Source: CAZICM01 sp964537685 (GTDB taxonomy: Bacteria; Myxococcota_A; Polyangia; Polyangiales; Polyangiaceae). From it: 55,724 nucleotides of DNA. Below are positions 8,828-17,289 of this stretch, piece after piece. Within the stretch, counting starts at the first letter, position 1; every line of letters starts with the position of its first letter. The notes below the pieces were generated by a model that was given only the letters and a program-made list of their open reading frames with translations, was not told the origin of the DNA and searched no databases. Where the stretch lies: positions 1-55,724 of the forward strand of contig CAZICM010000063.1 of NCBI GenBank assembly GCA_964537685.1. Direction: 5' to 3'. The position numbers were made by a program, and so were the translations under genes.

Positions 8828-8959
8828 CACCTTATGGTTGACGGTCCCCCTGTCCTCTTCCCGGCAACCCGTCGTCCCCTATTAAAAAGAATAAAAACTA
8901 TAAAATTCCTCTTGCTGTAGCGCCTTAAGCATGCCACGGGGGCAGCCCAGGCCCGGTCC

Positions 8960-9691
8960 ATGCGCTCCCCTCAATTCAATACCCGATTCCGCCTTCAATC
9001 CTTCGCGATCTCCGCCTTCTTTGCCGCCGCGCTCGGCGCAGGCTGCGATGAAAACAAATCCGCTAAGGATCTGCCTCCGCCGCCCAGCAAAGATCGAAGC
9101 AATGCGGTGGTTGTCGCGTCCTCTAAACCAACAGCCCAGCCGCCTTCCGCGCCCGCATCGCCCACAAGCGCCGCTTCCGCCGCTCCCCCAAATACGGCGC
9201 CCCGTAAATTGTGCGGCGAACAGCTCAAACGCCCGGCGCCCAAAGGCAAACTTCAAACCGCCGCCGCGCCCAATGCCGATATGCCCGCGCCCTCCATCCC
9301 CTTTGGCGTCGGTAAATGGATATGGGTCAACTTATGGGCCGCTTGGTGCAAACCCTGCAAGGAAGAGATGCCCCGCCTCATCGAATGGCAAAAAAAGCTA
9401 AGCGGAGCAGGCGTTATGCTCGAATTGGCTTTTGTTTCTCTCGACGATGATGAACGTCAATTGCATCGTTTTCTAGAAGCTCAGCCTCAGGGCGGCGTTC
9501 GCGCTTCTTATTGGCTCACCGAAGGCGCGGGCCGGGGATCTTGGCTTTCTGCGCTGGGCGTAAAAGAAAATGTCGATCTGCCTGTCCACGCACTCTTCGC
9601 CCCAAGCGGCGATTTAAGCTGTATTATCCAAGGCGCCGTTGAAGAACGCGATTATCCCGCACTGGCCGCGTATTTCGGCGCAAAACCATAG
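8960..9691 (+). CDS. TlpA/ResA-like thioredoxin lipoprotein
   Basis: 243 residues. The signal peptide ends in the lipobox LGAGC, so the protein should be tethered to the periplasmic face of a membrane. A Pro/Ala/Ser-rich linker of about 80 residues follows. The thioredoxin domain starts near residue 115 and carries WVNLWAAWCKPCKEEMPRLI, with the CKPC active site typical of TlpA/ResA envelope thiol-disulfide proteins. The C-terminal part fits the rest of a thioredoxin fold (VHALFAPSGDLSCIIQGAVE). It sits 130 bp after the VKOR-DsbA pair, so three envelope redox-related genes are neighbours. The redox partner is unknown. Confidence 0.85.
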   Translation: MRSPQFNTRFRLQSFAISAFFAAALGAGCDENKSAKDLPPPPSKDRSNAVVVASSKPTAQPPSAPASPTSAASAAPPNTAPRKLCGEQLKRPAPKGKLQTAAAPNADMPAPSIPFGVGKWIWVNLWAAWCKPCKEEMPRLIEWQKKLSGAGVMLELAFVSLDDDERQLHRFLEAQPQGGVRASYWLTEGAGRGSWLSALGVKENVDLPVHALFAPSGDLSCIIQGAVEERDYPALAAYFGAKP

Positions 9692-9735
9692 AACGTTCAC
9701 CATTTTTTATCGTTATCGAGGGCGGGCTAAGCGTC

Positions 9736-12312
9736 ATGAGCGAACAAGAACAAGAACACGATCCATTTCAATTGTGCGGCACGACGATTGAAGGAAAATA
9801 TTTAATTACCAAAGTGGTGGGCGATGGCGGTTTTGGCGTCGTTTACCGCGCGGAACATCAAGGTTTTCACGAGCCGGTGGCGGTGAAATGCCTAAAGCTT
9901 CCGGGCCGTATGTCCACGCGCGAACGGGAGATGCTGCTGTCTCAATTGCGCGAGGAAGGAAGGCTGTTGCTGCGTCTGTCCAAAGCCAGTTCGAGCATCG
10001 TGCAGGCGCTGGATATCGGCGCGTTTACCAAGCCCGATGGGCCTTGGGTGCCCTATTTGGTGCTGGAATGGCTTGAGGGCGAAACGCTCGCCCACTTTTT
10101 GAAAAAGCGCGCCGAGCGGGGCGAAGGCCCGATGTCCATCGCGGATACCGTTAAATTGCTCGATCCGGCGGCTTTGGCGCTGGCGACCGCGCATGAACAA
10201 AAAGTCGCTCACCGCGATGTCAAGCCTCAGAATTTATTTTTGGCGCAGGTGGGCACGGCCCGCACGATGAAAGTGCTCGATTTTGGAATTGCCAAGGTGC
10301 TCGCATCGCATCCGACGCTGACGCAAATGATGGCCGAAACCAATATGGGGCCCACGGCATTTACACCGCGTTATGGAGCGCCGGAGCAATTCAATAAAAA
10401 ACGGGGCGCAACCGGTCCTTGGACGGATGTATTTGCGCTGGCGCTGATTGTTGTGGAGCTATCGAGCGGGCGTATGGCGCTGGATGGGGACGATCCGACG
10501 GAGCTTTATATTTCAGCGGCCGATCCGGCGACGAGGCCGACGTTAAGAAGCCGGGGTGTGCCCACATCGGATGGGATTGAACAGGTGCTTGAAAAAGCGC
10601 TGAATGTGGAACCCAAGCACCGTTATGCGAATTTGGGTGAGTTTTGGGATGCGCTAAAGGCGGCGGTGCAAGAAGCGGGGCCGATCGCTCACAAGGCGGC
10701 GCCTGCGAGGCCGGCGGCGCTTGAGATGACGAGCGAAGATGGTCAGCTTGGGACGGCGGAGTTTGCATCGGCGCACAATTTGGATGTATCGGCCAAAGAT
10801 AGGCCGGGGGTGCCTTCGACGCTGCCGATGACGGTGCAGGCGACGGCTGAAACGGCGCCCAAGCTCGAGCCGACGCTGCCAGGATCGCCTGCGGACGGAG
10901 GTTTAGCGACGACGGCGGAGGGCAAGCCTCCCGCGGCGGCGCTGGAGCCGGCTGTGGTGGAAGCGCCGAGCCCCGCGAAAACCACTGCAAAAACAATCGA
11001 TCCAATGGCGGAAACGCCGCTGGCGGAACGGGCTCCTCACCGGGAAGATCCGAAGGCGGCCGAGACGAAGGCGGTTGAAGCAGCACCGGCCGCTCCACAA
11101 GAGAAACCGGCAGAGAAAACGGCAGAAAAACCTCAAGAAAAGCCCAAAGAAAAGCAGCCTTCAAAGCCGGCGGCGGAGCCTGAAAAGGCGCCTGCTCCGG
11201 CGATTTTCGCTGGAGGCGAAAGCCAAAAGCCATCGCGTACGGGATTGTGGATAGGGCTTGGCATTGTGGCGCTGACGCTTGGAGGCGGCGCATTTGCTGT
11301 ATTGAGCGGCTCGGGCGGGGACAGCGGCCCATCGCCGAAAACGCCCAAAGGCTCGGCGAGTGCGCAAAGCAGCGCGAAAGTGCCTTCATCCAAGCCCAGC
11401 GCATCGTCGGCCCCCGCGGCGGCGACACCGGCAACGAGCGCGAGCGCCAATACACCGGCGGCCATACCCGCGGCTCCCGACGATATGGTCTACATCGCGC
11501 CTGGGACGGCCAAACTAGGTATGGGCGAGACGGAGCGGGAAGTCACTATCACACGGGGATTTTTTATTGACCGCAACGAAGTGACGGTACACGCCTATCA
11601 AGCATGTTTAGCGCGGCGCAAATGCTCGGCGGCCAACGCGCTGATAATATCGGCTGAACAAGAAGACGCGGGACTGGACGGCGTATCATCGAGCAAAGAG
11701 TTTGTGGATGCGTGGGGGCGCTATTGCAATGAACCTCGCAAAGCCTTTGATCATCCGATTAACTGCGTAGATTATTCCAATGCGGAGAACTATTGCCGCT
11801 ATAAAGGGCGGCGTCTTCCGACGGAAGCGGAATGGGAATTGGCGGCGAGGGGGACGGCGGGGCGTGTGTATGCATGGGGCGAGACGGAAGCGCCGTGTAT
11901 GGATGTTTGTTTTGATCGCAATGGATTATGCGCCAATCCAGCGCAGGGCGTAGGGAGCTGTGCATCTGGAGGGCATCCGAAGGATGTGACGCCTGAAGGC
12001 GTACTGGATATGGGTGGAAATGTATCGGAATGGGTATCGGATGGATATGTAGCTAAGCCGCAGGGCGGAAGCGATCCTATGGGCGATAGCAATGTAAGGG
12101 CGCGGACGGCGAAGGGGGGCAGTTTTTTTGATGACAAGACGCAATTGATAGCGGCGAGGCGATTTGCGGTATTGCCTGGGACGGCGCATGTGGCGATAGG
12201 ATTCCGGTGTGCGATGGATATACCGCAGGAGGCGCCGGCCGCATCGGGAGCGCCGAGTGCGCCGGGTGTTAAAGCGGCGCCTGCTAAAGGGTCGGCGGCG
12301 CCGAAACGGTAG
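9736..12312 (+). CDS. Membrane Ser/Thr protein kinase with C-terminal formylglycine-generating-enzyme domain
   Basis: 858 residues. The N-terminal eukaryotic-like kinase (about 20-310) has the glycine loop GDGGFGVVY, the VAVK lysine, the catalytic loop HRDVKPQN and DFG, so it should be active. A low-complexity Ala/Pro/Glu/Lys linker of about 180 residues follows, then one membrane helix (GLWIGLGIVALTLGGGAFAV), a second Ser/Ala/Pro linker, and an FGE/sulfatase-modifying-factor domain (about 585-835). That domain shows ITRGFFIDRNEVTVHAYQAC, RRLPTEAEWELAARG, GNVSEWVSDG and IGFRC. The kinase is cytoplasmic and the FGE-like domain extracytoplasmic, probably as a sensor. The 3' end overlaps the convergent lipoprotein gene by 29 bp. 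Confidence 0.93.
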   Translation: MSEQEQEHDPFQLCGTTIEGKYLITKVVGDGGFGVVYRAEHQGFHEPVAVKCLKLPGRMSTREREMLLSQLREEGRLLLRLSKASSSIVQALDIGAFTKPDGPWVPYLVLEWLEGETLAHFLKKRAERGEGPMSIADTVKLLDPAALALATAHEQKVAHRDVKPQNLFLAQVGTARTMKVLDFGIAKVLASHPTLTQMMAETNMGPTAFTPRYGAPEQFNKKRGATGPWTDVFALALIVVELSSGRMALDGDDPTELYISAADPATRPTLRSRGVPTSDGIEQVLEKALNVEPKHRYANLGEFWDALKAAVQEAGPIAHKAAPARPAALEMTSEDGQLGTAEFASAHNLDVSAKDRPGVPSTLPMTVQATAETAPKLEPTLPGSPADGGLATTAEGKPPAAALEPAVVEAPSPAKTTAKTIDPMAETPLAERAPHREDPKAAETKAVEAAPAAPQEKPAEKTAEKPQEKPKEKQPSKPAAEPEKAPAPAIFAGGESQKPSRTGLWIGLGIVALTLGGGAFAVLSGSGGDSGPSPKTPKGSASAQSSAKVPSSKPSASSAPAAATPATSASANTPAAIPAAPDDMVYIAPGTAKLGMGETEREVTITRGFFIDRNEVTVHAYQACLARRKCSAANALIISAEQEDAGLDGVSSSKEFVDAWGRYCNEPRKAFDHPINCVDYSNAENYCRYKGRRLPTEAEWELAARGTAGRVYAWGETEAPCMDVCFDRNGLCANPAQGVGSCASGGHPKDVTPEGVLDMGGNVSEWVSDGYVAKPQGGSDPMGDSNVRARTAKGGSFFDDKTQLIAARRFAVLPGTAHVAIGFRCAMDIPQEAPAASGAPSAPGVKAAPAKGSAAPKR

Positions 12313-12811
12313 GGGGAAGCGGCGGGGATTTATCGATACGGATAACCCGGGAAGCGGCGATTCGTCCATCGCGCACGCGCACCACCAAATCCGCTTCAAA
12401 GCAACTGGGCAGATCAGGCGATTCTTTCTTATCAAAGATATTAAAAGTCACATTCGCACCATACCAAAAGCCCGGCTTAATCGTGATGATTTCGTCTTCT
12501 TTGATGGGAGGATGAATAAAGTCGTAATCATAATGAGGCAAGCGGTCGGCCTTATCGCAGGTTCTGTAATTTTTGAGCTCGACGTAGATATACTCCATAA
12601 GGCGCCCATCGATAACCAAGGTATCCTTGGTTGCCCCAAGAAGGACGCGGCCCTTTAGCGTTTCGCCATCAAATGAGCTTAGGGTGAATTCGGCGATACC
12701 GCCTAGAAGCGGTGTTTGGGGTATCTGCCGGGGCTCCAAGTCGACATATTTGGGTCCGCACGCTCCGTTAAGGAGCAAAAGAAAGACAGCGGTTAATTTC
12801 GTCACATGCAT
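12284..12811 (-). CDS. Lipoprotein of unknown function
   Basis: 175 residues. The signal peptide MHVTKLTAVFLLLLNGAC ends in the lipobox NGAC. The mature protein looks all-beta, with segments such as TLKGRVLLGATKDTLVIDG and ADLVVRVRDGRIAASRVIRI, and two further Cys residues that could pair. The C-terminus is Pro-rich. I recognise no family. The start is the ATG at 12811, with GAGGG at slightly long spacing; a GTG at 12805 is an alternative. It lies downstream of a possible small Cys-rich gene on the same strand. Function unknown. Confidence 0.7.
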   Translation of the reverse strand: MHVTKLTAVFLLLLNGACGPKYVDLEPRQIPQTPLLGGIAEFTLSSFDGETLKGRVLLGATKDTLVIDGRLMEYIYVELKNYRTCDKADRLPHYDYDFIHPPIKEDEIITIKPGFWYGANVTFNIFDKKESPDLPSCFEADLVVRVRDGRIAASRVIRIDKSPPLPPTVSAPPTL

Positions 12812-12847
12812 TGGAGATTTCCCTCGTTGCCGGGTACGCCGTTGCCC

Positions 12848-13063
12848 TCAAAGTGATGCCAGCCACAGGCGCCTGCATTGGTGAAGCACGCAAGTTCTCA
12901 AACACAAATCTTCAATGTGCTCGGCCACAGCCTGACAATCTTCAACAGAAGGCACATAACGGCAGTCGGCCGAGCCCCGCATCGGCGTGCCACTTGCGAA
13001 TGCGCAGGAAGCTATGCCCGCAATCTGAATACATGCACACAGCTTCCTGCAAAATCCTTTCAT
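12848..13063 (-). CDS. Possible small secreted Cys-rich protein
   Basis: 71 codons with nine cysteines. The first 24 residues (MKGFCRKLCACIQIAGIASC and AFAS) could be a signal peptide cleaved near AFASG. The rest has a spaced Cys pattern (ADC, VEDC, EDLC, RTC, HQC) suggestive of disulfides or a metal site. No clear ribosome-binding site precedes the ATG. It fills an otherwise empty gap between two minus-strand lipoprotein genes, which favours a real gene, but chance cannot be excluded. No homologous family is recognised. Confidence 0.4.
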   Translation of the reverse strand: MKGFCRKLCACIQIAGIASCAFASGTPMRGSADCRYVPSVEDCQAVAEHIEDLCLRTCVLHQCRRLWLASL

Positions 13064-13108
13064 GCGTCAGCGCATATCATGTGTCCCCCCATGAATCCAC
13101 ACCAACGC

Positions 13109-13600
13109 TCACTCCACAAACACCACCCCCGTCATCCCCACCGTGGCGTGGACATCGCAATAAAACGGATATGTCCCCGCCGTGCTTAGCGTGAACATCG
13201 CAGACATCCCCGTCGATGTCTCTACAATTGGACTGTTTGGATCAGGTGTCTTCGTTCCGCTTACAACTTCTCCGCCTACCAGCGGATGTAGCGTAAAATC
13301 GCCCGAAAATGTCACTACCGTGCCTGCCTTTACCCGCACGCACTTCGGTGTGTAGTTGATCCCCGAAAATGTTATCGTTAATGCCGCGTTGGCGGTCTCG
13401 TCTTGCGCCGTCGCCGGATCGCAACCGTGAATCATCGAGCTTCCTCCGCTCGATGATGATGTCGATGAACTCGCCGCTCCGCTGCTGCTGCTGCTGCTGG
13501 ATGAGGCCGTTTCGGTCGTATCGTCGCCACAGCCCGTTACCATCCCCAATACCCCCAAAATGCATCCCCATACGATCCCTACAAACTTGAACCTTTGCAT
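13109..13600 (-). CDS. Cupredoxin (plastocyanin-like) lipoprotein
   Basis: 163 residues. GGAGG lies seven bases before the ATG at 13600, which decides the start. The signal peptide ends in a lipobox (MVTGC). A Ser/Gly-rich linker of about 30 residues follows, partly encoded by a CTG/AGC trinucleotide run. The cupredoxin domain carries the type-1 copper ligands: His in FTLHPLVGG, then Cys and His in FYCDVHATVGMTG, with the Met in the last part. It should be a small envelope electron carrier or copper-binding protein. Its redox partner is not evident from the neighbours. It is divergent from the membrane protein gene at 13685. Confidence 0.87.
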   Translation of the reverse strand: MQRFKFVGIVWGCILGVLGMVTGCGDDTTETASSSSSSSSGAASSSTSSSSGGSSMIHGCDPATAQDETANAALTITFSGINYTPKCVRVKAGTVVTFSGDFTLHPLVGGEVVSGTKTPDPNSPIVETSTGMSAMFTLSTAGTYPFYCDVHATVGMTGVVFVE

Positions 13601-13684
13601 CACTTGAACCTCCAAAAGAACTTAAGCGCTCAATAGCGCCTCAATCAAAAACCATGTTACTCTAACTCTCTCTCGAGAGCCGCT

Positions 13685-14638
13685 GTGAATCTAAGCCAAG
13701 TCCCGCCTCCCGATTTCCGCTATGTGGGGCTCAGTAAAGGGTTTTCCAATGGAGCGCTGAGTACCGCCGTTTCAGGCGCCTTTGCCGCTTCGTTTTGGTT
13801 TGCTCTCAAAAGCTCGGGCGCTGTGTCGCTCGCTCTTTCTATTTCAGCAGGAGCCGCCACCATCACCGCGCTGGCTTATCTTCGCCATAAACGCCGCCTC
13901 CCGCCCAATACCCGCGAAGTCTCCATGGCGATTGTGCCCTGGGGCGTGATTATCGAACCCGATGATGCCCAAAGGGTGCTGCGCTGGCCTGCTGTCCGCG
14001 ATATCCAAGTGGATGTGCGTTCAACCCTGCGGGGAGGTACGCCGCATATCGTCGAAAGTTTGGTGATGGTCTATACCGAGCAGGAAATTTTTGCGGGACG
14101 GGCCAGCGGCGCGCTCGGTTTGGAAAGGTTGCTGGCCAATCTTTCAGCTTATAGCTATGAGGCGGGACGCGTGCCTTCCGCCGATTTGGATGGCAAGGAA
14201 GCGCTGTGCACCGATATCTCCGAACCATGCGCACATCTGTTGCTTGGGCAGGCTCAAGCCTTAAAAGATTCGGTCCAAGGCGCACTTAGGCTTTCGCTGC
14301 CTCCTTCGTCGTATCGCGAAGTGGCCCTGAAAAAAGCTGGCCCGGATACATTGAGCGAATTGCAAGCCGCGCTGCGCGGCGCTTGGGATATGCCTTATGA
14401 TCCCCGTCCGCTCGCCGCTATCCTGGCGGGATTATTAAATACCCGGGAACTCTTGCCGGATTTATTGCGCCAATCGAGCTCGCCTCATCCGCTGGTATCG
14501 GCAACGGCCAAAGCCTCGGCCCTGAGGCTCGGCGAAGCCAAGGGCCGCATTGGCTCTATCGATGAGCTCGAACCGTTTTTATGCGGAGAAGATATAGAAA
14601 CGCTGCTGGCTTTTAGCGAGCCTATTCAAAAATTTTAA
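13685..14638 (+). CDS. Membrane protein of unknown function
   Basis: 317 residues, GTG start with GAGAG upstream. Two hydrophobic segments near the N-terminus (about 22-42 and 45-64) form a hairpin, followed by a basic stretch (LRHKRRLPP) that should stay in the cytoplasm. The next 100 residues look like a mixed beta domain (AIVPWGVIIEPDDAQRVLRW). The C-terminal part is helical and Leu/Ala-rich (LAAILAGLLNTRELLPDLLR, LVSATAKASALRLGE), like HEAT-type helices. I do not recognise a family. The 3' end overlaps the convergent leucine-rich-repeat gene by 17 bp. Confidence 0.65.
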   Translation: MNLSQVPPPDFRYVGLSKGFSNGALSTAVSGAFAASFWFALKSSGAVSLALSISAGAATITALAYLRHKRRLPPNTREVSMAIVPWGVIIEPDDAQRVLRWPAVRDIQVDVRSTLRGGTPHIVESLVMVYTEQEIFAGRASGALGLERLLANLSAYSYEAGRVPSADLDGKEALCTDISEPCAHLLLGQAQALKDSVQGALRLSLPPSSYREVALKKAGPDTLSELQAALRGAWDMPYDPRPLAAILAGLLNTRELLPDLLRQSSSPHPLVSATAKASALRLGEAKGRIGSIDELEPFLCGEDIETLLAFSEPIQKF

Positions 14639-15464
14639 GCTTTGGATTGCCAAGCAGCGCGGTTGTGTCTTTTACAAGCGAGCCTTCGATATATAAATTC
14701 TTGAGCTCCCTAAGCCCTTTCAGCGGCGAGATATCGGCCACCCTGGTTCTTTTGATATTGAGCACCGAGAGTTTTTTTAGATTGGCGAGCGGTGTTAAAT
14801 CGGACACCTCGGTATCGTCGATCATTAGTTCGGTTAAATTTTCAAGCGATGCGAGCGGTGTCAAATCGCGCACCGGTGTTCTTCCGATATCCAGGCGATC
14901 GAGCTTGGTCAGCCCTGAAAGCGGCGATAAATCTTTAATCAGCGTGGCGGATGCCCGGAGCGATTCGAGTTTGGTTAAGCCTTTGATGGGCGATAAATCG
15001 CTGAGTTTGCCAGGCGCAAGATAGAGGCCGGTGATATTGACCAGCGCGGGGAAAATACAAGGATCGAGCGCATCGTTGGCGGTGGCCTGAGAGACATCGA
15101 GCGATTTGACTTTGCCTAGATCGGCCTTGCTCACTGGGCCGGTGGGTTTGGAGATTTTAAAGCGAACCGCTTTTTCAAGGGCTTCGTCGTTAAAGGCAAT
15201 CGTTGGGGTCTTTGGACAATCGGCAGCCGTTTTTTGAGGCGCTTTGGGAGCTTCAGCGGAGGGAGCGGCGGAAGGCGCGGGCACCGGAGAGGCAGCAGCC
15301 GCAGGCGCGGTAGAACCGGCAGGCGCAAGGGCCGCAGAAGAAGATGCTGAAGCGCTTGAAGAAGGCCCTTTTGCGTCTGAATCGCAGGCCGTCCCAAACA
15401 CCAACGAAAGAAAACCCAATGCCCAATAGATAGAACTTCGCGCCGCGCCGGATTGAGATTGCAT
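14622..15464 (-). CDS. Leucine-rich-repeat (internalin-like) lipoprotein
   Basis: 280 residues. The signal peptide ends in a lipobox-like FGTAC. A Ser/Ala/Pro-rich linker of about 60 residues follows, then about seven repeats of 22-23 residues of the type LxxLxxLxIxxTxVxDLTPLAxL, for example LTKLDRLDIGRTPVRDLTPL. This spacing is that of the internalin/SDS22 class of LRRs, which form curved protein-binding surfaces. The N-terminal cap has FNDEALEKAVRFKISKP, as in other LRR lipoproteins. It is probably an envelope protein that binds other proteins. The partner is unknown. Confidence 0.85.
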   Translation of the reverse strand: MQSQSGAARSSIYWALGFLSLVFGTACDSDAKGPSSSASASSSAALAPAGSTAPAAAASPVPAPSAAPSAEAPKAPQKTAADCPKTPTIAFNDEALEKAVRFKISKPTGPVSKADLGKVKSLDVSQATANDALDPCIFPALVNITGLYLAPGKLSDLSPIKGLTKLESLRASATLIKDLSPLSGLTKLDRLDIGRTPVRDLTPLASLENLTELMIDDTEVSDLTPLANLKKLSVLNIKRTRVADISPLKGLRELKNLYIEGSLVKDTTALLGNPKLKIFE

Positions 15465-15570
15465 GGGCCGCTACGCTACCAAAGAACGAATTTCGTATCC
15501 AAGCAAAAGCGAGCTTGACAGCGGGCCGCCCGATGAATTCCCATAGCGGAACAGGAAGGTTTGGGGTCGT

Positions 15571-16041
15571 ATGCTGCGCGTGGGCGATAAAGCCCCTGAT
15601 ATCGATGCGGTGGACACGGTGGGCGAGCGTTTTGTGCTGTCCCAGCAAGATGGGCTGTGCACCGTCATCTATTTTTTTCCCAAGGCGTTTACGCATCACT
15701 GCACCTTGGAAGCCGAAACCTTTCGGGATAATTACGCGGAAATCGTTCTTTCAGGGGCTTCGCTGGTGGGCGTGAGCACGGACAAGCGCGATACGCAATG
15801 CCGTTTTGCCGAGACGCTTAAAACGCCCTTTCCAATGATCCCCGATGAAGATCACCGCATTGCCGAGGCGTATGGAGTGCTTTGGCCTTTGGTGGGGCTC
15901 TCGAAACGGGTCACGTTTGTGATCGGTAAAGATCAAAAAATCGAGGCGGTTTTTGATTATCAATTCGATGTCAAGCATCATCGCAATGATGTGCTTCGCT
16001 ACATCAATGAAAAATATTCGGCCGAGCGTCCCAAGCGATAA
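15571..16041 (+). CDS. Peroxiredoxin (AhpC/TSA, BCP-like)
   Basis: 156 residues, the normal size for a bacterioferritin-comigratory-protein-type peroxiredoxin that reduces peroxides with thiols. The active-site pattern PxxxTxxC is intact as P37, T41 and C44 in PKAFTHHCTLEAETFRD; usual BCPs have a Gly in this loop where this one has HH. A second Cys near residue 76 (DTQCRF) could be the resolving Cys. There is no signal peptide, so it is cytoplasmic. AGGAAGG precedes the ATG at 15571. It is convergent with the hydrolase gene, with 10 bp between the stops. Confidence 0.9.
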   Translation: MLRVGDKAPDIDAVDTVGERFVLSQQDGLCTVIYFFPKAFTHHCTLEAETFRDNYAEIVLSGASLVGVSTDKRDTQCRFAETLKTPFPMIPDEDHRIAEAYGVLWPLVGLSKRVTFVIGKDQKIEAVFDYQFDVKHHRNDVLRYINEKYSAERPKR

Positions 16042-16051
16042 GCGTTTGGCA

Positions 16052-16927
16052 TTACGAAGGATTTTCTTGGCGAATCCATTGAATCGCATCCCTTAGAATG
16101 GATTCTAAATTGGCCGGCAGGGTGTGAGGAATGCGGCCCAGGGACACATAGCGCGTGGGCAATCCCAAGGCGTTCATGGTTGCGCTTGCCCTGCGCATGG
16201 AAGGAGCGGCCATATCGAAATCGCCCGCGGCCATGACCACTTTTTGAATGCCCGATTCCTTGAGCCGTTTTGCATCGGGCAACATCTGCGCGCCGATTAA
16301 AATTAAACCGCGGAAATGCCCTTTTCGTTCATAGGCTACGTCCCGCGCGACAAAAGCGCCCCGTGAAAAGCCGATTAAAATATCTTGCCCAGGTCCAGCC
16401 ACATAATCGGGATAGGCTTGTTCCAGCGCTTTAAAACTCGCATCCAGCGCAGCGGCCTTTTGAGCGCCCGTGCCTTTCCAATCGCGGGCATCTCCACAAC
16501 TCACATTGCCTTCGGGACACAGCAAAAAACTTCCTTCGCGTCCCGCCCGGTTCCAAAAATCGCATACGCTCAGCGGATCGCCGCACATTCCATGCAGCAT
16601 CATCACCGAGGACACCCTTTCGTCTTTATCCGCTTCCAATCCAATGGGCGGGTATATCCACACCTGCTGATGTTCACCCGCGGGCAAGAGCTGAGCCGCC
16701 GATGGAAGCGGCGCTTTTTGCTTTTGTTCCTTGGGCCGGCCAGGGTTTCGTATTTCGCTTGTTTCAAAGGCTTTCAAAGGCGCGGCCGAGGGCTTTGCCT
16801 CGTCTGCGCGGGCTCCTTGAACCGACAAGCGGCCCACACCAACCACCATCGCCAGCACCGCGAATAAAAAGAGCGGAATTAAAGCCGATCGCTTTGAATC
16901 ATAAAACGATTGAATTGATTGAAACAT
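16052..16927 (-). CDS. Exported alpha/beta hydrolase (esterase-like)
   Basis: About 291 residues from the ATG at 16927, which is preceded by AGGGGAG; in-frame codons upstream to 16960 lack a site. One N-terminal hydrophobic segment (LIPLFLFAVLAMVVGVG) anchors or exports the protein. The hydrolase fold shows the strand VMMLHGMCGD, the nucleophile elbow GFSRG, a possible acid in AAGDFDMAAP, and the catalytic His in RIPHTLP. The four cysteines around DPLSVCDFW, FLLCPEGNVSCGD may form disulfides outside the cytoplasm. This resembles dienelactone-hydrolase or carboxylesterase-like proteins; the substrate is unknown. Confidence 0.82.
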   Translation of the reverse strand: MFQSIQSFYDSKRSALIPLFLFAVLAMVVGVGRLSVQGARADEAKPSAAPLKAFETSEIRNPGRPKEQKQKAPLPSAAQLLPAGEHQQVWIYPPIGLEADKDERVSSVMMLHGMCGDPLSVCDFWNRAGREGSFLLCPEGNVSCGDARDWKGTGAQKAAALDASFKALEQAYPDYVAGPGQDILIGFSRGAFVARDVAYERKGHFRGLILIGAQMLPDAKRLKESGIQKVVMAAGDFDMAAPSMRRASATMNALGLPTRYVSLGRIPHTLPANLESILRDAIQWIRQENPS

Positions 16928-17289
16928 ACACAGCTCCCCTTGGCGCAGGCTTGTTTGCAAGCGCTTTTTTATGGAGCCAATGCGATCGAAATGATTGCGG
17001 GGATGGCCCGAGATGCCCGGCGTAACGTTGAAGACGTTAAAATGGAGCTCCGCCCGTCGGATTCAAAGGCGAAGGAATCCCAGCGAAGCGCCGAAGGGCA
17101 TATCGAAGCGCGCGCAACGCGGCGCACAGGCTCGGCGACAAGAAGCCAAAGACCGCGAAATCGCGTTCTTTTTCGCTCCGTGTTCAATGGGCTATCGCGG
17201 GACGCAAACGAAGTGTGACAGATGGTCTTCTCTTTTTTGGAGGGCTGTGCGATCTGTATCCGCACGGAAAGGCCGGCTCTCCCATCGCT
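16928..17289. other. Gene-free stretch
   Basis: A 362-bp divergent intergenic region. It must contain the promoters of the hydrolase (minus) and the barrel protein (plus), but no convincing -35/-10 or -24/-12 pair stands out. A short hairpin followed by a T-run lies at 16949-16970. The short open frames across it have no ribosome-binding site and no protein-like composition. I see no repeat with a 42- or 43-bp period here. Confidence 0.5.

Noticed and set aside
10391..11455. 354-codon minus-strand frame inside the kinase gene
   Set aside because: Pro/Ser/Ala-rich shadow opposite the low-complexity linker of a well-supported kinase.
16949..16970. Terminator hairpin GCTTG-TTTG-CAAGC with a T-run
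   Set aside because: It points along the plus strand just upstream of a minus-strand gene; no plus-strand gene ends there. The stem is only five pairs.
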